From Bacteroidales bacterium UBA3808 (GTDB lineage Bacteria; Bacteroidota; Bacteroidia; Bacteroidales; Paludibacteraceae), in assembly GCA_002369075.1 (NCBI GenBank), contig DFEG01000039.1, forward strand, positions 1 to 21,401: DNA of 21,401 nucleotides, given 5' to 3'. The notes under the pieces were generated by a model, which worked only from the letters and a program-made list of their open reading frames with translations, was not told the DNA's origin and searched no databases. This document shows, piece by piece, positions 6,769-17,300 of the stretch. Positions within the stretch are counted from its first letter, which is position 1, and the number at the start of each line of letters is the position of its first letter. The position numbers and the translations under genes were made by a program.

Positions 6769-8049
6769 ATGCGGAACTTGGAAATAATTTTGTCAGACCA
6801 GCGTCAGGAACTTCTTAATACGGATTGCACAGCATTATTGAGCCGTAAGGAAGAAAAGCAAATAGACCTGAATAGCAAATTGGCACAAGTGGTCATTGGC
6901 GTGCGCCGTAGCGGAAAGTCTATGCTTTGCCAAAAAGTGCTACTTGAAAGCAAAGTCAAGTTCGCTTATGTCAATTTTGACGATGAAAACTTGGCAGACA
7001 TTCAAGTATCCGAGTTGAACGACATCATCGAGACACTATATCGCATCTATGGAGATTATACCCATTTGTTCATTGACGAGGTGCAAAACGCTCCACGCTG
7101 GCCATTGTTCGTCAACCGTTTGTTGCGTCAAGGCTTGCACTTGATACTAACCGGAAGTAACGCGAATCTATTGAGCGATGAACTGATCACGCATTTAACC
7201 GGAAGATATAACGAGATCCGCTTGTATCCTTTCTCGTTTGAGGAGTTTTGCCGCATCAAGAATGTGGATATGAAGTCGTATACAACCAAAGCTATCGGCT
7301 TGCGTGGCCACGCGCTGAATGAGTATCTGAAAGATGGCGGTTTTCCGGAAACAATGGATGGTTCTATAGACAAAACGGCATATACCAAGGCTTTGCTTGA
7401 TACGATCATTAAGAAGGATATTTGCAAGCGTTATAAAGTGCGTTACCCGGCATCGTTGCGGCAAGTGGCAGATACGGTTATTGATAATTTCTGTCAGGAG
7501 ATTAATTTTGAAGACATCCGAGAGACGTATGCTATTCGTTCTGTTCAAACGGTGAAGAACTATGTGTCGTACTTGAATACAGCATATCTCGCGCGTATCT
7601 TGCATAAGTACTCTTTCAAGAGTGTAGAGCGGCAGTCTAATCAGAAAGCATATATTATCGACAATGCATTTTTGAGCAATAGAGACAATGCGTTACAACC
7701 GGAGAACTTAGGATGGCGATTGGAAAATACCGTAGCTATAGAGTTGCTGCGTCGCCAGATTTATGCGGACGAGCAATTATATTTCTTGCGGGAAAGTAAT
7801 CGCTATGCTGTGGATTTCGTGCGTACGCAAGCGAACAAAGTGCAGGAACTGATACAGGTAACGTACGATTTCAGCAACCCTTCCACCAAACTACTCAACC
7901 GTGAACTAGGTGGTCTCACAAAGGCTTCCAAAATAACTCATTGCGACAACTTGACGTTGATAGTGATGTATGGCGAAACAGGAACCATAGAACACAACGA
8001 CAAGAAGATCCGCGTAGTTAGTGCATCCGAATGGCTGGTTAATCAATAA
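6769..8049 (+). CDS. AAA_14/DUF4143 family ATP-binding protein
   Basis: A 426-residue cytoplasmic protein of the common two-domain family with an AAA_14 ATPase and a C-terminal DUF4143 region. Walker A is GVRRSGKS at 44-51, Walker B is HLFIDEVQ at 99-106 (D103, E104), and a sensor-1-like strand LILTGSNANLLS is at 125-136. The C-terminal part has the spaced E (ENTVAIELLRR), VDFV and LIQVTYD pattern often compared with restriction-endonuclease-like folds. The molecular role of this family is not established; such genes are frequent singletons in accessory regions. An in-frame extension of 31 residues back to 6676 would cover the promoter and is rejected. By eye its codons are more AT-rich than those of the gal genes, consistent with acquisition as part of the island. 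Confidence 0.9.
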   Translation: MRNLEIILSDQRQELLNTDCTALLSRKEEKQIDLNSKLAQVVIGVRRSGKSMLCQKVLLESKVKFAYVNFDDENLADIQVSELNDIIETLYRIYGDYTHLFIDEVQNAPRWPLFVNRLLRQGLHLILTGSNANLLSDELITHLTGRYNEIRLYPFSFEEFCRIKNVDMKSYTTKAIGLRGHALNEYLKDGGFPETMDGSIDKTAYTKALLDTIIKKDICKRYKVRYPASLRQVADTVIDNFCQEINFEDIRETYAIRSVQTVKNYVSYLNTAYLARILHKYSFKSVERQSNQKAYIIDNAFLSNRDNALQPENLGWRLENTVAIELLRRQIYADEQLYFLRESNRYAVDFVRTQANKVQELIQVTYDFSNPSTKLLNRELGGLTKASKITHCDNLTLIVMYGETGTIEHNDKKIRVVSASEWLVNQ

Positions 8050-8126
8050 AACATCATTCACACATTCACACAAAATTGTGAGTAATTACGAATTTGCGGG
8101 TGCAAAAGTACTGCTTTTTTTCTGAC

Positions 8127-8156
8127 AATGCCGTTCCCGAAATCGGGAACGGCATT
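8127..8156. repeat. Perfect 30-bp palindromic hairpin
   Basis: aatgccgttcccga and tcgggaacggcatt are exact reverse complements around aa. No T tract follows on either strand, so it is not a classical terminator. It resembles the GC-rich hairpins at 5863-6036 and 6428-6451. Confidence 0.8.
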
Positions 8157-8248
8157 GGAGCTCCGCCTTCATGAACGACAAGGCACGACTATTAGTTAAG
8201 GAGATTAAAAAAAGGGGGTGCCAATAGTTTTGACTATTATTAAACATC

Positions 8249-8272
8249 AAAAAGCGCCCCGAGGGACGCTTT
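8249..8272 (-). terminator. Terminator of the giant-protein operon
   Basis: On the minus strand aaagcgtccc-tc-ggggcgcttt is followed by TTTTTGATG. The stem has one G-T pair. It lies about 33 bases after the stop codon of the 3131-residue protein. Confidence 0.75.
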
Positions 8273-8304
8273 CTGACACGAAGAATGTCGAATAACCGAC
8301 TTGT

Positions 8305-11300
8305 TTACTTCACTCTCACGCCGGTAGCATTGTAGATTGCGCCATCGGGACGGAGGATATAGAGTATGCCGTTGAGGAGCGTTTTAACGGCTTTGGCATC
8401 GGCGTTGGCGTTGTGCGTTTTATCCTGCGTGGAACCGATGACGAGCAGAACAGGTTGAGCCATCGAACCATAGTGTGCATCGGCGTTGAATGTATAGCGC
8501 ACAGGAACCCATGCCATCCGTCCGTCGGGTAGGGCGACGACAAAGGACAAGTTCTCCTCTTCTCCTTGGGTACCTCCGATGGTGATGAAATGTCGTCCGT
8601 CCTGCACGGATTGAGCCGAGAATCCACGTCTCTCTTCTCCGGCGTACACGGAAATCTGCGCATTGTCCACGATCTGACCGTTTTCCTTCACGACGGCTAT
8701 CATGGTCATGTTATCGCGGTTAGCGTTGCTGTTCCCGGGCATATAGTCAGCATCCTTTCGCGCAACGATGTTGACGCGGTCGTTGGTCACCGGTTTCGGA
8801 TAGCGGAAGGTCTTGTCAGCAGCCGCATTGCTTTGGTACATATATCCTTCTCCGGGTTGCATGGTCCGGAGCGATCCTATCCATTCGCCTTGGGTATAGA
8901 TGGCAAAAGCAGACTGGCTCTTGACCATATCTCCATCGAGTGGTTCAGCACCGGCAAAGGCGGCATCCAGCGAATTGGTAGCCTGCGCCGGGTATCCGAT
9001 CCATGTCCATCCGTTCGCTTTGAGCGACACATCGACAGCCGTCGGGTCAACAGGCTCTCCCACGAGCGTCTCTACATAAGGAGCCGTAGCCTCCAGTTTG
9101 TACATCTTGTCATAGCTGAATGACTGCAGCGATCCCATCCAGCTCATGAGTGAGTTGGTTCCGTCGGTGAGCACATATACGGCATCCTGCGCGTTGGAGA
9201 AGACGGCAGCGGGTGTATTGACTTTCGGCTGCGCGTAGAGGGAGAACCATTTCCAGGAGGCACGGTCATGCGACAGGTCTTGCTCTATCTCATTCAGCGG
9301 TGTGAAGACAACGGGGTTGACAAAGGTACCAAGGGTCTTATCCACGCCGAATGTATATGCGGCTTCGTTGGAGGCACTGACGGACGGGTAAACCGTTCCC
9401 GTGCTGGCGTCGTAGATCTTATAGGTCAGCGCAGCCTGGGTTTTCCCGTAAACGGACATGAGCACCATATAGCTGTCATACCGGCTGAAATACTGAGGAT
9501 GCGCCAGTCCGACGCACTCGGTCCCCCGGAAGGCAGCGATGATATCCTTGGTGTCGCTGCTTTGGATACCATTGATATTGAGGACACCGACGATGGTCAT
9601 CGTTTCTTCGCCCGGAGTAACCGTCCATTCGGGCGTTTCCCCTTCGCTGGTGACGATGATGTGCAAGGGTGTAGCAATATTCTGCGAACCGGAGAGATAG
9701 ATGTCTGTCTCGTACGTTCCGATAGGCAGGTCTTCCGCGACAGTGAAGGTGAGCGTAGCCGAAGCGAGCGGTGCGAGGGACCCACCCTCTACGTTAGCAG
9801 TCAGCCATATAGGCATCCCGCTGATGCTCCATGCCTCGCTCTGCGAGCCGCGGTTCTCTATAGCCGCGGTGAAGGCAGTGCTCTCCACTCCGGTCTTTGT
9901 GACGGAGAGCTCTGAAGAGAGCCAGTTCAAGGTATTCTGCTGTACATAGACACTCCATGTGACGGGCTGCGCCTCGTTGCCATAGAGGTCTTTTACCCGT
10001 TTGGCGGTAATGGAGATATTGCATCCTTCAATCTTAGCCGGCTGTTCGTCTATTGTGATCCGTATCTGCCGCTCGCCGGGCACGAAGGAGAATTGTACGT
10101 TCTCTACTTTGGGGGCGGGATTAAGGGGCACCGCATTGAGCGTACTGAGGGTCAGTCCATCCGCCCCGACGGTGTTCTCCGAAAGGATATCGGAGAGGGA
10201 GGAGGAGGTAATGATCTGGTTGTACTCGTCTCGTGAGAAGCGCTCGAACGGATAGTAAGCAGCGAGTCCCGCTTCGTTGCCCATGAGACGGGCGAAGCGT
10301 CCGTTCTTAATGACATCGGCTGTGCGCCGTGCTTTCCATATACGGATCTCATCCACGGCGCCCTTAAGCCCTTGTCCGATCGTGAGCCCGCTACCATGCA
10401 GAACGGGTATTGCGGAAGCAACGAGCTGTTTGCACGGCGCGCCGTCGAGATAGATGATACCGCTTCCGTTGGTCGATTTGAGCACATTGAGGGCGAGGTG
10501 GTGCCATTGTCCGTCCCGCAGGTCACGGTGGAGCAGTTCCATATGCGATTCATCCAACAGAATCTCAAGACAGCCATGCTCATCCAGTCTCAGGTCCATG
10601 AGGTCCGTAGCGAAAACAGAGGCGGTGCCGGTTTGTGTCTTGTCAGCCCGGAACCATGTCTCGATGAGGTAGTCCTCCCCTTCCGCGGTATTGAGTGCCC
10701 CTATATTGATCGAAGCCGCGTGTGCGCCATCGAGGTTAAGGGCATAATTCTCGCCGTCCTTCCACCATCCGTTGGGGGATGCGAGGGAAAGGTGGCGTGC
10801 ACGTGCAATATCGGTAGCCATGGCGCCGTGTCCTTCGCTCATCGGCCAGTATCCGAGCAAGCCATGCGTATATCGGCTCTTAGCCGTGTACATGGTGCTT
10901 TGCGCTTCAGCCATGGAGCGCGTACCACTCCAAATAACCAACTCTTGTACCTGCGCTTCGATACCGTTGCCGCCCAGCGTAAGGTTGCCATTGCCATTAT
11001 AAGCCGCAGCGGAGGCGTTATCCATCAAGATCACCGTGAAATCATCTTGTGCGTATCCGGCATTGAGCGTTGCGTTTTCGGCATTGTAGCTGACCAGGAG
11101 GTAAATCCATTTGCCGACGGGGAGCCGGGCGACAGAAGTCACTTTCGTGCCCGCTACCGTTGCCGTCAGGTATCCCGACTCCATCGCGAGGATAAACGAA
11201 TGATCGGCTGTTCCGTGCGTCAAGAGTGTTCCGTTCGCATTGTATTTCAGCCACATGGAGATGCTGAATGAGGAGCCGTCGAGGTTGAGGGTAGCGTCCG

Positions 11301-14300
11301 TCTTTGCGGTAGATGCATCCGACAGGTTGAGCGCTACGTCATGTGCTACCTCGCCCTCATTGAGTATTCCGACCACGTCGAAATTATTGGGTTTGGTGAG
11401 ATCCGACCCCTGTATCGCCTCATTGAATGTAATAAGCAGGTCATCTGCCGTCGTGAGGATGCCATTCGCCGGACTCGGCGTGGCAATCAGTTGCGGCCTT
11501 GAGATATTCCGTACGATCCGTATTTCAGGACTCTCGTTGGTAACCTCCTTGCCCCCCTGGTCGCAGACGGTAACGGCGCGGAATACATAGGTCTTATCGG
11601 GGAAATCCGATGTACGCAAGTCGAGTACATAGTTCAGTTTGGAGGTACCCTCGAGCGGTACGAGCGGCAGGAGGTTGTGGTCCGCAGCGAGACGGGACTC
11701 ATCCTTCGTATATTCCTGCAAGGTCCGGAAATCGGCGTCGTTCTCGGCTTTATACTGTAGTCTGATGCCCTGTAGTGTAGCCATCGAGTAGTTATACCCG
11801 CTCATAGAGAGGGTAACGGGCTCTTCGGTATCGGAGTTAACGAGTGTATGTGAAGACTCGAGTTTGATATCCGAGCATGTAGGCTGGAAATAGACGGAGA
11901 AGGTAGCGTAGTCGGCTATTTCTCCGCGCGGTATTTGCGGGTCAGTCTGGCATTGTGAAGCCAGACGGAGGGTTATATTCTCATAGTTCAGCACATTCGG
12001 GTCGGTCTGGCGAACGGTCAGAGTCTTCACCATCGTTTCATCGGGTTTGACGAAGAGCGACGAGCCTCTATTAAGGCTTACCTCATCCATGTAAACCGCC
12101 AATCCGTCGGGGTTGGAGTAAGGCGTAACCTTGATATCGTAGACCACTTTATACCCTACCTCGCTATGGTTCCGCACATTAATCTTGACGGTAGCCTCTC
12201 CACCAGCGGGCACGCCGGTTATAATCGGATTAAGGACCTCAATCTCGGGTTTCTCAATCTGCATTGTCTTGGTAGAGACAGGCGTACCGGGCTGGTAATA
12301 CCGGGTAGTATCCTGGTCCTCATAGGGGCAAGAAGTAGCACCTCCGCGAGTATAGAAGATCGGGCTCCCCATATCCGATTTGAGGACATCGACCGTCAGA
12401 TAATCGGCGTAGTCGTTATCCGCCAAGGTATAAGCGTAGGTCTCTGTAGAGTCCTTCGTATCTCCGTCATCATCGGTCCAGTTGAATTGGTGGAAGGTCT
12501 TAGCGGTATATTCTATACCGACGGATTCCGAACCATATCCGGATTCAATACCTACCTGGAAATTGAATCCGTCGGAATCCGAATGCACATGGTCGTGTGT
12601 GCCCGTCTTAGAAGTAGATTCCGTGATGCTTGCTCCGGCAGAGAGAGAGTAGTTCTTAATGAGTCGTTTGGTGCGGTCGTTGATAGCCTCCACTTTGTCC
12701 CTTTCGTTCTCTCCGAGCTGGTCCTCCCATTTCTTAACCTGCTCGTTATAGAAATTGACCATATCCTGGAATCCTTCGCCGTAATTTTCGGGTAGGAGTA
12801 TGGTATATGAGGGTCCGTCGTACCGTCCGTCCGTCATTTGGGAGATAGGCACCGCCGCGTCTCCCCAGACGGAAGCATCATTATTGCTTGTTCCGAATCT
12901 CGGGTCATCGGGAGTGAGGGTTGTGTAGTATTTCGGTCCAGCATCCGGCGTAGGACGCGATAACGCATTGATATTATCGACGTGCTCCAGAAGAGCATTC
13001 CGGAGCATCCTGTAGTTGGGCAGGAGTGTTCCGCGGATATAATACTGGTCGTAGCTGAAGAAGGTATCGAACTCCTCGCCCACCGCGACAGCCGTATCAC
13101 GCACCAGGGTAGGCACATTATCCTTCATCACGATGCTGACTCCGTAACACATTCCGAAAATCATGTTCTGCGAGGCACCGATGAACACATCCCCTTCTGC
13201 TCCTGTAAATTCCGGCGAACTGCTGGTAGATATATCGCGCATAGCGGTAACGGTAGTGATATCCGTATTGGAGTTGATATGCTGGCCTATGTAATTCGCG
13301 CCGACGGTGATATCAAATTTAGATTTGAAACTTGATATGAGCAGCATTCCAGGTGCTCCGGCTGCTTGCTCGATTTGCAGACCCGTTTTAATGGTCAGAG
13401 CCGCTCCGTCTTCTGTATTATACTGGTAGGTGGTGGTTGATTTGGTCGTTGTAGAAGAGCCCTTTGTCCAGGTAGTGGAAGAGTTGGATCCCGGCGGGTC
13501 ACGCAGGACGGATAGAATCTTATCCGGTCCCTTGGTCACGAAATTATTCCCGGTAGGAACAGCACCGAGTACGATAACCCGGAAAGTGCCGTTACCGCTC
13601 CAGCCCATCTCGGTACCGTTATTGTCATAGCTGACAGAGAGTCCCCGTGTGAAGGGCGGGAGTATATTGGGGAATCCGACCTGGAACCGGTACAAAGCTT
13701 CACCATTCTCATCGAGAGTCAGTTCCTCGTCCATCACCATGAATTTCTCTCCCAACTCGGTTGAGTCTGTTTTGGTAGAAACGGCCGTGGTGGTAGCATA
13801 CTGGTTTTTGACCGTTACGTTCTTGTTAGCGAGCGGCACTTCGTTCACGACGGGGACAGAGCCATCGTAATTGACATAGCGCTCATAGGCATGTAGTTTG
13901 TATGTAACGGGTGCCAATTCCTCGTAAACGGGGTATCCCAATGTATATTGTACTTGTCCGTTTTCATCCAGGTCTATTGCTCCCGTTTCATCGAGTTTAT
14001 AGAGCTGTATCTCATGCGTCTGTCCGTACCTATCCGTGATGGAGTAAGTGCGCATACCGAATGTCCCGTCGTTCCCCTCGGTCACATCTATATCCGACTG
14101 GGCTTTATACTTCATCTTGGCACTCGCGGCGTATTTGATTTTGCGCCACTCGCCGTTATCCTCCTGAACGGAGTCGGCATAAAGTTCGGAAGTCTGGTTG
14201 GCGTCGATAACGGGCAGCGAGAAATCATCTTTGGTAATGGCGTCGTTCTCCGGTCTGGAAGGGAAGGTAATATTCGTCACGTCGTATTTGAGCGGCGGCA

Positions 14301-17300
14301 GTTTTGCGACCCATTCTCCGGTGAGGGGGTCCGTCTCGACGACGATATAGTTCTTTCCTCCGGGCACGTAGGCGTTTCCGGCCGAAGCCTCATACCTCAT
14401 GGTATCGGGGTTGATATCATAGGAAACGGCCGTATTAGACGGATCGGGAGTGACGGCAGAGAGGTATCCGTTCTCGTTGCTGAGCCGGAGTTCCAGTTTC
14501 GCCCGTCCGATATTCGCCTGGCTCAGTCCGAGTCCCAAGGGTTTCTCATCCTCTATATCACCACCGACCACTCTTCCGACAACGGTCACTTTAGTCCGGT
14601 CGTAGAAGGTAAGTCCGCTTATCTCCCGGTCAAAGGTCATCCTGACTCCTACCCCGTCGGGATCGGCGGGGTACCGTCCTCCTTTGAGGAAGGTATGTCC
14701 TTCCTTCTTAATCGAGATGAAGTGGTCTCCAATAGGTACGCTTATTTCAAACTCTCCGTAATCATTCGTTTTGACCGCTTCACCGTCTTTGGAAGCAATC
14801 AGTCCGTCCACATAGAGGAAAGCCTCCTGAACGGGGATAGTGGTATTTTCGTAATAGGCTACACCTCTTACGCGGAAGGAGCTGACATCCTCGAAATTGA
14901 CATTGTTATGTACCAGCGAGTTATTACCGACATACCGGAGTTGCTGGGAGGGGTTGAAGTTGTGGATACCCATCGCCGGAACGACGGAGTAAGTAGCGCC
15001 TTCGCCCGAGAAGGATACACCCTGGATAATATAATTACCATCCTCATCCGTTTTGGCTTTGAGGGACAAGGCGGAAGGAGTGAGTGTCGAGCTCGCGGCA
15101 TTATTGCCGACCTTTCCGTGGTGCTGGTGGTAGAAAGTACCGTCTCGGGAGTAATCGAAGAACTGGTATCTCAGTCCCTCGTCGAAGGTCCAATAGGTCT
15201 CCAGATTCTTCTCATTTCCGACCAAGAGGTGGTCGAAATTATCGAGGATCTCCTGTTCCGTCAGACACTTTGTCCAAAGGCGGAGTTCATCGACATATCC
15301 TTTGAAGAATCCGAAGCGGAAGAATGCGTTCGTTTGCGAGAGGGGTCCAAAAGGAATGAGCGGCACAGCTTTGAGCAGCATCTTGCCGGCCAGTGTCTGC
15401 TCGGATTTCTGGACCGCAACGGCTCCCAGCTCATCGACCGTGAGCAGATAAGCCGTCAGGGTGTTCCCGGTACGGGTGAAGGTAATGAAACTGTATTTCT
15501 CCGTTTGCGGGCTAAGGCCGGTAAAGGTGTATTTATGCATCATCTGGCTGCTTTCGTCGGCAGCGGCGAAACAGAGATTGCCGTCCGCGTCGAAACCGAA
15601 AAAGGCATTATCCGCCAGATACAGAATCCCCTTGTTTTTGATTTCCTCGGGATACATCCAGAACTGGACAGAGAAATCGGCGGCGCTGAATTTATCGTTC
15701 TGGTATGAATCGTTGGGGTATTGCCAGAGGATCGTACCGTATTCGTTGGTGAAGTGCATGGAGCGGTATTGCGCGTCATCGGCTCCAACCGATTCGTTTT
15801 TGAAGGCCACGACGTCGGCTCCGGCAACAGCCGTGCCGGTAGAGCCATAGGTGATACGTCCGCTGATCGTACCGGTAGTATGAGCGAATCCGATATCCGT
15901 TATTTCGCTTTCCACGACCGTACCGTCGGAGCACTTATCCTGCACCGTTACGCGATAATCGTAGTAAACTCCGGGCAGAGGCGTTTCGTCGGTGTACATG
16001 AGGTACTCCTCTACGCTCGACATGCGATGGATAGTAGTCCAGGGGTCATCGGCTTTCTCGGCCAGCCGGCGGTCAATGATATATGTTTTGGAGTCGGTAG
16101 AGCCCTGTTTATTGACGTGCCATGACAGTTTGACCACTCCGGGATAGACTCCTTTCTCGGCATCGAGGGAATAGAACAAGGTTCCTTCTCCGATGGATTT
16201 ATTCTCCGTAGATGCCTCGTTCAGTTTCGTAGTTCCGATAACGCCCTCTACGCGGTAGTTATGGGGATTGCAGGCGTTGAGGGGTTCCTCGGTGTAGGGT
16301 ATTTCCGTTTCGGGGTCGGTACCGTTCTGTCGGTTGGTTATTTCGCTTTGTGTCCGCCGGTGCTGCCAAACGAAGGAAGTCTGGTAGTCCCCGGGAGTGA
16401 TGGTGTATATGGGGCTTGCCTCGTTATCGACATAGATATTGAACTTATTTCCGAAGCCTTCGGGGTATCCGTCGGAGGTCCAACTCAGTTCGACATAATC
16501 GGTATGGCTTTCCGCCGAGAAATTATTGACCGGCACGGTACGCGTACAGTTGACCTTCCTGCTGACCGCGGCTTCGTCCTTTTTCGTATCCACGCCCCAG
16601 GGGTTAGCCACATAGTAAATGGTGTAGGTCTCTTCCTGCTCGTTCCGGTAATTCGAATCGGAGAAAGTATGTTCGTTATAGTTGAGTGCAGCTATTTTGG
16701 TATTTCCGCGATAGATCACCCATTTATAGTCGGAATATCCTCCGGGCACATTAGCCGCCTTCCAGGCGAGGTGAACTTTCTTGTCGGCCTGATTGAATAC
16801 CGCGTCGAAGTTAGCAGCCTTGCAGGTCGGCGGATTGACAGTCACGTTGATTGAACCGGTAGCACTGCTCTCGGCGAAATTCCCTCCGTCGAGGTAGTAT
16901 TCGACGGTATAGGAGCCCACGGCAACGGCACGCGGGAGCGAGCTTGAGAAAGCGCCCGATGTACCGACGCGGTACTTCATCGTCCCCCAGTTGCCGCTCG
17001 GATTATTGGGCACCAGGTTCTTGTAGGTCCCGTCAAACACCACATTCTCCGCCGCTTGGGGAGGGGTGGAGACAGAAAGTTTCTGGGTAGCGAAATGCTG
17101 CTGGATAAAGATATCATCTCCTTCTGCGGACTTGTTCATATCCGCAGCGGAATTATTATAGTCACCGTTTCTGAAGCAAACGACTCCGGTAGCCTGCAAT
17201 CCGTCATCGGAGCTGCTGGTTGTAGAGAGTTTCGTCATTACCCGTTTGGTTCCACCGCATCCCGTCAGTCCGGTACGCTCCCGCGTATAGTAAACCCAAA

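Noticed and set aside
8103..8110. Minus-strand TACTTTTG resembling a -7 promoter box
   Set aside because: No TTTG lies 20 bases upstream and it would only drive transcription antisense to the ATPase gene. It may be a relic.
13948..15708. 586-codon open frame on the plus strand inside the giant gene
   Set aside because: It is the antisense shadow of the 3131-residue protein. It has no coherent domain, and the minus strand carries a signal peptide, domains and terminator.
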